NCBI GenBank assembly: GCA_964247055.1
Contig: OZ176053.1
Span: forward strand, 6,758,001 to 6,822,000
DNA from: Paragordius varius
Taxonomy: Eukaryota > Nematomorpha
Length of the DNA: 64,000 nucleotides
Direction of reading: 5' to 3'
Below, one piece after another: positions 12,676-25,678 of this stretch; position 1 is the first letter of the stretch; each line of letters begins with the position of its first letter. The position numbers and the translations under genes are program-made. The notes below the pieces were generated by a model that was not told the DNA's origin, did no database searches, and was given only the letters and a program-made list of their open reading frames with translations.

Positions 12676-15600
12676 ATGTCGACACCACCAACTTATTTTA
12701 ACTTTAAGCTTCTGATTATTTTATCTCTCGCATGCATTATATTGTCAGTTAAAAGTCATCATGATAACAAAGTAACATTACCAATTCGAAAAAGACTTTG
12801 TGATAATGATAAAGGGTCTTTGACATGTTCACATGTAATGCGTATAAAAAGGCAAGTCCCCAACAATCACCAAAAACTCTTTCTTCGACAACCCTCGGCC
12901 CAAGGACCCAGGCAACCTTGGCAAAAAAGGCCAGGCCCTGCCAACAGAGTTCCAAATCAAAGGAGAGTAGTTGCATCCGTGACTCAAAAAGGTCCAATGC
13001 ATCCACGGAAAATGATGACTCAGCAGAGAATATTGAATGTTGCTCGGCAATCTAGGAGAACTAAAGGGATTCCCATCTACAGGAGTCGTAGAACACGTGG
13101 TCCAAACGTTGCGCGGACCAGACGAATGAAGCAAACTCTAGGGCCAAACATTATACGGTCACGTCGTACGCGTGGACAAAACATTATACGGACCCGACGA
13201 ATACGTAACCAGAACAATGTTGTAAGGACACGAAGAACACCGGCTGCCGGGATTAATAGATTTAACATTCGAACTCGCCGTCCTAAAGCAATGCGTGGAA
13301 ATCCACAACGTCACAATATGCAAATTCAAAGATCCGGAATAAGTCAACAGGAATTGCCTATACAGAGACACCAAGTTGCAGATGAGCACAGTCAAATGAA
13401 TCAAAACCAACAAATGGATGAAGATTTATCACCTCCTCAAAACTCCGATGAAAGTATGGAACAACCGGTAGAAGATAATGAGGTTGATACCAACGATCAA
13501 TTAACCTTCAATGATAATTCATTATCCATGCCTGCTAATAAGAAAATGGATGTAGATAATTGGAACAATCCACAAAGCAATAACGGAGTAAGAGACATGG
13601 ATATGCAACAAAATATTCAGAGTAACAGAAATACTGGTGGTATGTCGAATTCTCATTTCCAGAATCAACCTTCTTTCTACCAAAAATATAATGACCAATA
13701 TGAGAGGTATCTTAATTATCTAAAATCCAAAAGTAATTCGTCATCAGACGACTCACACTTTCATCACCACCCAAATCCGCAACATCCCAACAAAATTATA
13801 AATGTCATTTATAACACAAACGATAACAAAAATGAAAATGTTAATAAAAATGAAAATAAAAATTTAAATACAAACACTAACACAAATGGCCAAAATATGA
13901 ATAATCAGGCCCTAGGCTCACAACAAGGGCCGTACTTTGGGCTTAATAACATGGTACCACATCAGTTTTATATTCCTTATATTCCATCTGCATATTCCAA
14001 TAATTTACCTAGCAATGGGAATGTATCATCTGATCATAAACCGAATAATCAAATTAATATGTTGCAGCCAACGTCAGAGCCAATGGGTAAACCTTCAAGT
14101 ACAGGCAAAACTAAAAATCCTCCTACAAAAAAAGTATCAAATGATAATGACCTGATGAATGATAAAAAGATAGCAAAATCATATATTGAAGAACAGGGTA
14201 AGTGCGTTTTCTGGAAATTATTTCATAATAAACATAAAACAAAAAGTTAGTTTATAGCTGTTTTCACGGTATGGAGACGAGTTATAGAGATTATAAAATT
14301 TTTTTGCAAGAATTCACAATAGTTATCTGTGCTTGAAACGCTTTAAAATATTTAGCTGCTTCCAATTTTCAGTATTACTCTTTCATGCCCAAATTTCCAA
14401 AATTATTTTACTTTCACATTTTGCAACTATTTATTTTACTATACCCAAGTTGAAAGTTAATTCTGAGATGTAAGGGGTTTATTTTTGATATTTCTAGCAA
14501 CACTATTATATAACTTTTAAAGCGGCTACAAAAGAAAATACACTTTTTATTAATTACATTTGATAATGCGGGTAAAAAACGTGACTTAGTAAAAGGCACT
14601 TGGAGAGAGGAGGAAACATTAGGCGAAGGCGAGTTTCAATTATGATAATGTTCTATTACAAGTCGAAATTTATCTATATACGTATTAATTGCTGATTAAC
14701 TCTGAATTTATTATACTTGCTTGATTTATGATGATCCAAAAACGACCCTGTTTGCGAGATTGTAAATCTCCAATTTTTTGGCCATTTATTAGAAAAATTA
14801 GTTGAAGTAGGTGGAATTAACCTTTTATTCGCATAATATATTTTTACTCTATTAATAAGTTTGTTATCATTTAAAACAATTCCGTTTGTGATTAATTTGT
14901 GGGGTTTGATCTAACGAGATTTTTGTTTTCAATCGATAAAGAGGCCTATTGATTATCCATTTTACCTGAAAACAGTTCCATAACGGTTCTAAAATAGCCG
15001 TAGTGCTTAGCAAGGTTTTTAAAATATAAAATCGGTTTAAATAGTGGCATTTAAAAACGAAAATTCCCCTTTTGTTTGCACCTGTTATGCAGTTTATATG
15101 ATAAACCACATGTAATCCAGGATTCCAGCACAAATGGCTTAGCGAGCCGCATTTTCTAACTAAATTGGTCGCACTAGAATATATGGGAATATATATTATA
15201 TAACATTTAAATATAAGACTGTGAAAAATTAAAAAAACAATATAACTACTATTTACACTAATTTTTGCTAGTATTTGCCTTGGACCTTGATTTTTGAAAA
15301 TTATGGAATTTTGGTTATATTTGTAATTTTTCGAAAATTCGAGGATCGCCTAACATACTCTATCTGGGCACCCGGCTGTAATATTATTTTATCACTAGGT
15401 AAGGTGTAACTAAATAATAAATTGAATAAAATTGATTTTGTATATTTTTGAACAATATGAGTTATTCATTTAATATTGCAAGAACGTAATCATTTATTAC
15501 AGAAAGATATTGTTGGCTTATATTACACCAAATTTTTTACCTTTCAACAAATAATTGTTGGTATGTATAAGCTAAGAAAAAACTAGCTGTATTTTTACTG

Positions 15601-15891
15601 CTACTGCCGTAAACCATAATTTTAATTTTATTTTTAGATGATAAAGATTTTGCAGGAAAAAACAATAAAATCACAAAAGCACCCAAATTAAAATGGTTCT
15701 TTGCAACGAGGTTTGAGACTATGGAATACACAAGTTATTTTACTTATTGGCTCAATCAAACATTCACGGAAATTTATTGGAAGTTATACGATCAATCGGG
15801 CAACGTTGATAGAAAATCAAAGAAAAAGAAATTTTTCTCAAAAAAATTAGAAGATAAAATATGGAAAAAAATTAACCCAAAACATCCTTAA
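12676..15891 (+). CDS. secreted Arg-rich repeat protein, unidentified
   Basis: I do not recognise this family. Two exons join in phase 1: 12676-14197 (donor GTAAGT) and 15638-15891 (acceptor TTTTTAG), about 591 residues. The ATG is followed by a hydrophobic stretch (residues ~11-25, LLIILSLACIILS), consistent with a signal peptide. An Lys-Arg pair (IKRQ) occurs soon after. Residues ~125-205 contain about seven RTRR or RSRR units spaced roughly 10-20 residues apart with Gly-Pro-Asn-Ile links, visible as DNA repeats at about 13075-13245. The units resemble furin or dibasic cleavage sites, so a processed precursor or basic matrix protein is possible. The middle is Asn/Gln/Met-rich and disordered. 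The last ~85 residues are Lys- and aromatic-rich and look folded. Function is unknown. Confidence 0.7.
13075..13245 (+). repeat. coding tandem repeat encoding RTRR units
   Basis: Degenerate repeats of the type CGTAGAACACGTGG / CGTCGTACGCGTGG alternate with a GGACCC/A-GACGAAT unit. They encode repeated (R)TRR/RSRR tetrapeptides separated by Gly-Pro/Gln-Asn-Ile-Ile segments. The block is clearly more GC-rich than the surrounding gene. Confidence 0.75.
15118..15155 (+). mobile_element. isolated hAT terminal repeat remnant
   Basis: CAGGATTCCAGCACAAATGG followed by AGCGAGCCGCATT resembles the end at 48598 and the GTF2IRD2-like hAT ends in this window. It lies in the large intron of the Arg-rich gene. 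I could not define the other end with confidence; a GC-rich patch near 15365 is a possibility. Confidence 0.4.
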
Positions 15892-16876
15892 TAATTTATA
15901 TTAGTGTATTTTAATTTATCCATTTTTTTCTAATAAATTTGGGAAATTTTAAGTATAAAGTGCTAAATAGCAAAAATATTTTAGGGTTAAGTTAGCTTAA
16001 AATTTACAGCCTCACGGTAATTATTAAAAAAAATTATCAATTTTTAAAAAGTTGGATTTTTATTTTTCAAAAACTATAATAAGAAAAAATAATGCGGTCA
16101 AGATAAAGTTAATTACTAATTATTCACATTTCTTTTTCTCGTTAAAATTAAGATTCTGTACCAACCATTATAATGGTTTCATTAGTATATATATTAATCG
16201 GCTAAATTTATTACATAAACCAAATAAAATATAAATTTAATATATACTACTTTATAAAACCCAATGTTGAATAAATATAAATGTCACAATGTAAAATGAT
16301 GAGTGTCAAAATATCATATATATTAGCGCGGCTTCTTTGGATGTGAGGTTTTGTATTAAATACTCATTATCTAAAAATGTAAATTAAATAAATAAAAAAT
16401 TATAATAAATTAAAGATTAGCGGGAAAAATAACGTAATCGAAATACCGACAAATTGCATTTTGGTGATCTTAAAACATAATAAAATTCTTTGGTCAATTA
16501 TTTTAGAGATATTAGATAGTTTCAAAAGATATTTTTCTAAAGCAGTTATTAATTTTAATAAAAATGCAGGTGTCATATATAATAAAAATTTTATTTTTCT
16601 TTTTAATTAATAAAATATGAAATGAATCAATGAATACAAAAAATGTGCTGTATTGATTTAAATACAGTGGACCACCTGTGAGCTTTTCCCAAGCTAATGC
16701 AAATCAACACTATTCCGAATTTAAAACTAAGTTCTATTTTTAAAATTGGTTAAAATTGATTATACCCACCCTCATTCTCTATGGGTATTTTTAAACTTTT
16801 TTTCATATACATATCCGTAATATACTATTAAATATAATTAAATTAAATAAATAATAAAATATAATATATGATTTCA
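15892..16876. other. convergent intergenic spacer
   Basis: This spacer separates two genes that converge from opposite strands. It is extremely AT-rich, and I see no coding exon or repeat with clear ends. Confidence 0.5.
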
Positions 16877-19800
16877 TTAAAAAAGGGTCATAACGCAAAA
16901 TTTATGGCGTGTATTGAGAGGTATCCACTGTACATACTGATAAATTAATTCAAGAAATATAAATTGCTTAAAAATAATTTATAAACCTGGAGGGACAAAC
17001 AAAAAATCTTTTCGCTCCAAGATAGTTTTTGATTTGTTTACAATAGCTAAAACAGTTCCTCGTTCCACTATTATTAGCTATATGTTAAAAATAGTAATAA
17101 ATTTAATATTAAAATAAAAAACTAAAATGAATCCTGAGATAGCATACAAACCGCCATAAAATTCTTATAGTTTTAGAATCAATTAACGACTTAAGTTGCA
17201 AATAGGGTTGCTTTTCTGACTGGTCAAAAAATTACCAGTCTGGCCGCTTATAAATACAGTGATCAATGGTCATAACCAGTTAATATTGCAAATTTAAATA
17301 CCAATATATTGAAAAATTAAAGAAATTATTTTATACCACTAAAAATTTTCTTGACCAAAGCAGTAACCAGCAACATCATAAATAGATTAATACAAAAGTA
17401 GCACTTACTATATTTGTGTTACAAATGGCGATTGGTTTAGCCTTAAATGGCCGTAAAACAAACAATCCGTTTGTTAGATGAGGGTGATCGAAAATTCGGG
17501 TAATGTAATAATCGTCTTGTGGCGTGGCTGGAATAAGCGTTGGTCCTAAACGAATCACTTTGTCAGCGTCCTTATTGTAATGTATGCATTCTAACAACCA
17601 TGCACAATCAATAAAATAATATAATAATTTTTCATTATATTATTGAAAAAAAACACTTGTATATGAATGATTCTCTGCTTATAAAAAGTCATTTAAAACC
17701 AATCGGCACTTAAATCATTTTTGTTGTCTATGGTTACGGTTCTACAAAATTGGACAAAATATTCTAGATTTTTTTGCCAAAAAAATTGGTTTCTTCTCCA
17801 AAGTTTAAAATAGTTGTGTATTCGGTTAAATTTAATACGATAAAAATATAGATATACGCTTAGGTTGTTATTTTTCTAAAAAAATGTATGATTGAAGTAA
17901 TTTAACAAAAATAAAAGATCATAATAAAAATGGCAAAAAAGAAAAAACCATTGTTCCGATCCTTGACAAAAAATGGTTTAAACCGTTATTTCAAAAGATT
18001 TATGCTAATTGTACAAATTATTTACTCATTGCTATAGGGTGTATCCCATTCGACGAAGTATAATTGACTGTAATCATGGCACTTTGGGCATTTGGGATAA
18101 CTATATAAAGGAACAAAGCATGTTATAATAAAATATTAAAAATTATAAAGACAAAACATGAAAATGAGACAATAAAATTATTTTAACCTTGCTAATTAAA
18201 AATTTGAACTAATGTCCTTCTTTTTAAAAAATTTATTGGTATACTTGATAATTTCAATATTTACTGTGTAATATTGTAAAAAATATATCTTAAAAAAGTG
18301 AAGATCAAATACAAAATCTACATACCAATTTGATTATTGCGATCGATTTGTAGTTTAACGTCATACTTGGTAGCTATATCATTGATGGCTCGTTTAAGCC
18401 TTTTCCTTTTACGACGTTTTCGTTGACTCAACTCTTCAAGCGTTATAAGGTTCGGTTCTTCTTGCAGTTCATCATCATCATAATTTGGGTCATTATTACA
18501 ATGTTTGTTGTTGGGATTTCTATGCATTATTTTTCTGGTCCTTTTTTGTGTTGTGACGGAATTATTTATACTTCCATTGATATCATCATCTGAATAATTG
18601 GATGAGCGTGTGTTGTTAATGTTTTCGCCCAGAACGGACGAGTACTGTGAATATGAAGAACTAATAGAGTAGGCATTGGAATCCGTGTACGTTGAATCAA
18701 AAGAGTTTGAACCAGTCTCATCACTATTATTTTGTTGTGATGGCTCAATCATGGATATAATTTCAAGGTCCTCATCAGCAACATGATTAGACCTTTGTTG
18801 TTGCTTATTAATGAAAACACTTTGTTGACGCTTTAATTCTTTTGACCGCTGTGCGCCATCTCTTTTATGAATTTCTTGTTGTTTAGTTGCTTGTGTTTGT
18901 CGGTTAGAAGATGAAAGATACTCATCTCTGCTTATACTTGATTCATCAAATGATAAACGACTTAAATCTCCCCAATGATTATCATCACCATTATTACCAA
19001 AATTTGGATTATTGCTCTGTTTTTTAGGGGTGTTATTATTATTATTATGTGCAAAACGGTGTTTTTCATTTCGTGTCATATTATTAAAGGTGCTCGCTAA
19101 AAATTGAGCCGTTTTCATGTATAGCTCTTTGGGTGTCGAAAATTTTCTAATGACAATGTGTAAAAAAACCCTTAAGTAAAAAATTGTCCTATTCTAAATT
19201 AATAATTAATTATATGATAAATGTACCGAAAAAATGAAAGATTATACTTTAATTCCTTTTTATCCCGGTTTCTATCTCGTCGTTTAGTGAAGAGCTCATC
19301 AATTTTCGTTCGAAAATCGTATTCATCGAGTGAGTCCAGCAAATCGTCTATATCTACACTTTTTTCTTTTTGTAATCTTTGACCTGTAGATAATGTTTCA
19401 CTTTTTCTTGCATAAGTTATCATATTTTCTCTGTAGTTAGAAAAATTATATTTATGAATATATGATTACTCTCGATATTTTGATATGAAAAATAATCTAG
19501 TTATACTTATATTAAATGATACCCAAAACATTAGATCAAGTTACAAGTCATTTTTTCCCCAAAAAAATATAAAACCTCCAAATTCTTAAACAACCAATTT
19601 AGAATATACAAAAGAAAAATAATATAAACTTTTAACAGACCTAGATAAAAATATTTAAATTATAGTCTTGTCTATATGGATACAACACAATATTTAAAAA
19701 CAAAAAGTTATTATTAGTAATAATCACAAGTTAATTTGATGTACAAATCCATAAAATTTGACATATTGACAAACACATAAGGCAAAACCTAACATATAAT

Positions 19801-21515
19801 CTCCTAAAAAATAAATGATAACGATGTCTGCTTATTCAGAACATCAAAAAAATTATTAACGAAGGCACACAAATCAACCTTAATATATTTGAATATTCGT
19901 AAATTAATTTAAATACATACTTTGGTTTAGATATATTTGATGACGACTTAGTTCTTGATTTTTCCATTATCCTTATGGATTTAGGAGTGTCGGCTTTCTG
20001 AGTTTCCCTCTAAAAACGAAATTAAATGTTGATAAGACCCATTTAAATAAAAAGACTATATTCATATACACTTTTTATTTATTGTTTTCAATATTATTAC
20101 AGATGTATAATTAAAATCCAGCCGTTTGTAGCTAGAAAAGGTATAGCAAAAACATTGAGAGTAAGTTGTTTATGGTTTTATAGTCAAATTATTTTTAGAT
20201 GAAAGATAAATCTATAAAAAATTAGTTTTCAAAAAGTAAAGAGGTACTCGTAAATTTAAAAAACTATGTATATAACAAAATTAAATTCTCCATAACTAAT
20301 TTTATTATTTTTAATTGGTATTTTAAAAATTTCCTGACATAGAATAAACCTTCTTTTAATTTTGTCATTATAACCATATTTTTTACCATTCGGTGCATTA
20401 TATTTAGACAATTTTGTTCAGATGCCAAATCTAATATTATCCCCTTAAATATGATTAATAAATGTTTTAAAATAAATAGACAATGTTTTTGCAACCAACT
20501 ATGCACAGTTAATTAAAACAAAAAATATAAAGATAATTACATAACGTGAGGATTCAATATTTTTCCCATGGCTAGCGAAATAGTCATCAAGTTTACGGGC
20601 GGCATCTTTGATAGAATTCCTTAACTTTTCGTTCGATGTTGGAACAACGGAGCTGCTGTTTGTTGCATCTGTCCTTGATTTTACAGGATTTCGATTGTTT
20701 AAAGAAGGATAGATATTGATGTTATTTATTGTTTTGGCAATCGTGTCATATGTAATGTTTTGACACTCTACATTCAGATCATATATAATTACTATCTATA
20801 AAAAAGATTCATGGATAAAACGTGACAAATATATGGCAATCATAATGAATGAAATAATAATTAGGTATATATTTATCACACAAACTATAATACTGAAAAT
20901 TGGCATGTACCATAAATTATAATATTTTACACTTATCTCTGGTAAAATTTATAAATCTATTAAATTAATTGCTAAAGCACCAAATTTTAGGTTATTCAAA
21001 TCTCCAAATCTAAAAGCCTCATTTTTTGCGGCACCATGATATAAATAATAATATTATGGAATATCATTCATTCAAACACAAAAGATATGTAAATCAAACC
21101 TGACGTTTCCCGAAACGTGCTGGATATAGTTTGCCCTTCTTCATTGTCTTTATTGTTCTCAATACCTACTTTTTCTGTCGTGATTGCTTGTTGGTTTTGC
21201 TCAGAAGCCTGAGATATTATAGGGGGAGATGGTATGATAACTCTTTCAATAGAAGAAGAACGATAATCATCGGCTTGTGAGCATTCCAGGGTCGGAGAGT
21301 AATTAATATCGCCAGGAGGTAGTGCAATGGTGTTAATTGGCTATACATATACATTAGGTACTTGATAAAAATTAACATATATTGATAAACATCTCTTTAT
21401 GCGATATAGAAGACCGCACAAAAACAAATAATCATAATTGTTTGGTGTAAAAAAACATTTTTTCTGTGCGAAAAAAATTTCCATAAATATAAGGAAATAA
21501 GCATGATTACTTGTG

Positions 21516-21555
<40 letters not shown>

Positions 21556-24500
21556 TGCATACAGAAAAATGTTATTAAATGATATAAATTGATTTATTTA
21601 TTTGGAGTATAGCGATTTCATTGAACTTTTAAGCCTTTGTATACCATTAAAGCATTATATTTTTCGGTGAAACCCCTTTTAGCGGTAAGCTTCTTTTATG
21701 TGTTTTTTGTTAGACCTTTTTACCTCTGATTGTGCGATTTAGATTTTATTAACATTTTGTGCGAATGTCAAGAGGCCCTTTAGGTATTTTTTGATAGGTT
21801 ATTTTTCGCTTTTTGTCTACTGTTTTAGTCTGTTAAAATTAATTGCAATGTCTAGTCATATTAACTGCAGTTTAAGAAAGTTTGATGCCCAAAAACCAGA
21901 ATCTTTCGGGTTCGAAAATAAGTCAAAAAATGGAATAATAGATGTTTTTTCATTCATCGAATTGTATAAGTTGTATTTATATATTGGAGAAATTCTATAC
22001 TACTTTCGCTTTGGTGCAAATCCTCAAGAACTTTTTATTTATATAAGGCTATTCTCAAAATTACAAATTTTTATGATTCCATTTAATGTCAAAATGGGAT
22101 TTTTTTATTCTTGTAAGTCCAACTTGGACCCCTTTAAAAAATGTAAAATCTTTACCGGTCATAACTTGCGCGATTATCCCTAATCGTATCAGCTAATAAA
22201 ATTTAGATCACGCATTTTACTCAATGCATTTATATGCAACCTAATGTCATATATAATGCAATTTCGTGATTTGGCTAATGGCATTTAAACTATGTTTTGG
22301 TATTTTACGCTATTTATTGTGATAATTTTTATCCCAAAGTCTTTAGCTATTAAATGATAAATTAATAAACATTTATTTTTTTATCCCCATTATATGAATC
22401 TACCTCTTTGTGTATAGGTGTCATTTGAGATTGGTTTCGTTGAATATCTATAATAGTAGGTTGGACATCCGAATTGGCAGGAATACCATTTAATGTTAAA
22501 TTGCATTGTAATGTGGGATTGTTAGTGGGAACGTTGTCATGGTTGTGTTGTTGTGATGAGATGCGGGCAGCTTTAACGTATGGCGTAGATGTTAAATTAT
22601 TTTTATTTGGGATTTGAAAGGTCGTGTTGAGTAGATTATTATTGGTTTCTAAGGGAATTTTTTCTGCAAAAAATTAATACATAAATTTATACCAAATATT
22701 AATATATTTACATTATTTTAGTGTGCGATAAATGGTAAAAAATAATTTTAACCCAACGTTTTGAAAAATGGAGAGAATATGTTTTATTAAATTCCAAATT
22801 ATTTTAAATAATTGTATGTAATTAATTGTGATGATATTCAAGACTGATTTTTTGCATTTTATCTTTTTTGGTTGATGAAATGAGATTTTAATAAAAATTT
22901 ATAAAAAAAATAATTAAGCCCTATTATCACCATTTCTTATTATAAATGGATATATAAATAGATACTGTTTAAAGACCAGATATTATGTGATGTGAGAAAA
23001 TTAAATTATTGTTGATATTCGGTTGATTATTTTATAAGCCAAAATTTTAATTAGTACTTAAAATAAATTTAATATATTTTCTAATAACCAAACGTATTAA
23101 ACTAAATATTTTTCAATTAATCTTGGAATATATCCTGAAAAACAGATCTATCAGCATATTTCAAAGTGCAGGTGTTAACAAATATATATTGCTAGTTTTT
23201 GATTAAAATTTGCCAAATAGCATTTACAGTAGGGATAAATTTAGTGGTTGAAAGGAAAAAAAAGAAATAAGGTCAAATTTAAGCCAATCACATCGCTATT
23301 TTGTATAAATTCAATCTGTTATAAATAAATTAGAACTAGTAATGTACATTACTCACACTACAATAATTTATATTAATTTTTTTTACAAATTATACCTTTG
23401 GGTTGATTTATAGGTGGACTTTTATCATGTTTTGCATTGGTTGAATGATGATTCACCATGGAGGGAATAGTATTATCGTCACTTTCAATGGAAAAAACAT
23501 CAAAGAAATCTGGCAAGTCATTTGAAAAGGGCGTGATTGCATTTTTCTTTGGCTTATGCATTTTTCTACTGTTTTGAGAATCTTTGGTGTTTTTGTTGTG
23601 ATTAACAACCGTGTGTTTCCTATGCTTAGATTTTGTGGAATGTTTTGTTGAACTATTTTGTGATTCCTTTGACAAATATTCTAAACGCATTTTTATAAAT
23701 ATATTATTTAATAAACTGCAAGCAATGACATAACACCTAATATAGCCTTTTGGTTGTTAAATTGGTTATAAGTATAAAACTTTTGCAAGATAATGATAAA
23801 AATTTGCAACTTTGAAAATAATATATTTAAAAAATGGTAAAGCTGTTAACTCATACATGTACTCTTTGGAAAATATAAATTTTTGCCTACAATTTATATA
23901 CAACTAACTCATAATATATTAATAATTGATTTTAAACTAGGGAAAGTTGATGCTTCAATGTAACGAAAGATGCTAAATCATGATTTAATTAAAGAATTAT
24001 AAAATGCTCCCATAAAAAAATAATTTTGATACATTTTGAGATTATTTAAACAAGCATAAAATGATTGCATTGGCTTTAAGGAGGTGTTTTGGGCTTTTAC
24101 ACATTCAACAAAATATATTTAAATCAAGCCTTTTTATTTCAAACGATATTTAATAATTTATATTTTTATATATTACTTTTGTAAGGTCGTATAACTTTAT
24201 GTGAAGGCTGACTATCAAGAGTTGATTTATTTTCTTTGGTTTGATGTTTGGTATGATTTTGCCTATTTTCCTTGTGGTGATTGGAGCCGAATCGTAACCT
24301 GTGCGATTTCCTGGTGGAAACGCTCCCTATTTCATCTTGATCTTAAGAATTAATAATAAAATATTGTTTTTAATTTCAAAAAGGGAATTTATATTTTAAG
24401 GATAATAATAGGATATTAAAATAATAATTTACCTCAGCGCCAATTATGAATAGGTTAAGGGCAGATTTTTTATTGCAAGCCAATCATAAAACTTTTTATA

Positions 24501-25678
24501 TAATTATTGAAGTTATAGTAAATTACAAAAAATGCATGGAATGGCTTTACACTATTCAGTTTAGAATAAACAAAAGTTTATTTGATCAACTAAATTATAA
24601 AAATGTAAAATTGGATAATTAAAACTCAAAGCCAGACTGTCTTTTAATTAAGATACAGGATCATTTCTGTAGTGTGATAAGTGCTGAGCTACACCAAGCT
24701 TACTAGTTACTTTTTAATTAAATTAAACTTTTTAACAAACCTTAAAAAATTATAAATTAAATTGGAATTATATAACGACTATATTAAAATGGCTTTAATG
24801 AATTTTTTTAATATCATTAAAATGCATAAATCAAATGTTAACCTCAGGTCCTTAATATTCAATCGCTAAAAATTTAAATAAAAATTCTCATTTTAAAATA
24901 ATTTCACTTAAAAATAAATATTTTTACAAATTCCCCTACAATATCAAATTATGTATTTTAAAAGTGAGGAAATATTGGTGTCCTATTAATTTTTGAAATT
25001 TTTTGGATAAAAATATATTAACAAAATTTTTGACCTTTTAAAATAAAAGAGAAGAGCTTATTGAACGCAAGAAATGGAAAGATTATATATTGTCGAACAA
25101 ATAAATATACTATGACAAATATATAAAAAAATTCATATATTAAAATTGTATACCTTCAAAAATCAGCACATGTTTTTCTATATTTTGAGCAAAATCTATC
25201 ATATCTTTTCTTGGATACAAAACTAGTTTTAATAATTCTCTATTCATTTTTGGTTTCTTTATTTTTTCTTTTTTGTTATCTGCTGCTAGTTTTGGTAAGT
25301 GATTTTGTTTTTCCAAATTATCAAACGTTAAATGCGACATGTTTATAACATTATTTGGTTTTGAAGGTAAATCAGTGGGTGGAGATTTTTCTATACTGTA
25401 AACAATTTAAATACCCGCAACCATGTTTGGAGTTACGGTATTCCCAGTAGGCTCTGGTTCCTTACTAATTTGGTTGTCTTTGTTGGCAATTTCACTAGTG
25501 TTAGTAGCTATTTCTTTTAATTTATGGTATTTGCGCATTGAATAAGATTGGGGAGACGTATTTTTCCCATTTATTTTGGATGACCTATAAATTAAAATAT
25601 AATTAACGTGTTGCTTTTGCCAGAAGATTTAGTAAAATCGTCAGAGCTTGCAGTCAAATCATAACGAAGAAATCTCAT
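16877..25678 (-). CDS. CENP-C/Mif2-like kinetochore protein (C-terminal cupin)
   Basis: CENP-C bridges centromeric nucleosomes and the outer kinetochore. Its C-terminal cupin dimerises. Exons on the minus strand are 25678-25608, 25584-25415, 25390-25154, 24341-24177, 23680-23396, 22663-22404, 21340-21100, 20791-20541, 20009-19921, 19430-19248, 19146-18326, 18100-18026, 17590-17409, 17077-16987 and probably 16936-16877. Total is about 1,060 residues. Introns of 23 nt (25607-25585) and 24 nt (25414-25391) are phase-exact. Most of the protein is Ser/Asn/Lys-rich and disordered, with a basic KRKRRKRKRLKR stretch before the cupin. The cupin blocks are RIFDHPHLTNGLFVLRPFKA, IIVERGTVLAIVNKS and KDFLFVPPG, then YVQWIPL and KFCVMTLF. 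A canonical CENP-C motif (R-R-S-x-R-x-R...YW) is not evident; RKSHRLRF in exon 4 is only a partial match. The last junction does not keep frame with any GT-AG choice I found. Confidence 0.6.
17203..17300. mobile_element. fragment of the TAGGGTTG hAT MITE
   Basis: TAGGGTTGCTTTTCTGACTGG and the following CAATGGTCATAACCAG match the left part of the complete copies at 40822-41405 and 53762-54378. It lies in an intron of the CENP-C-like gene. No right end was seen, so it is a diverged or truncated copy. Confidence 0.5.
21522..21550. repeat. (AT)n microsatellite
   Basis: An uninterrupted alternating AT tract of about 14 units lies in an intron of the CENP-C-like gene. Confidence 0.9.

Noticed and set aside
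12749-13413. Several antisense and alternate frames over the Arg-rich gene
   Set aside because: They are shadows of the repetitive, locally GC-richer coding sequence on the plus strand.
21791-22183. 130-codon plus-strand open frame
   Set aside because: It lies in an intron of the minus-strand CENP-C-like gene, is AT-rich, and has no domain or initiation context. I read it as a chance frame.
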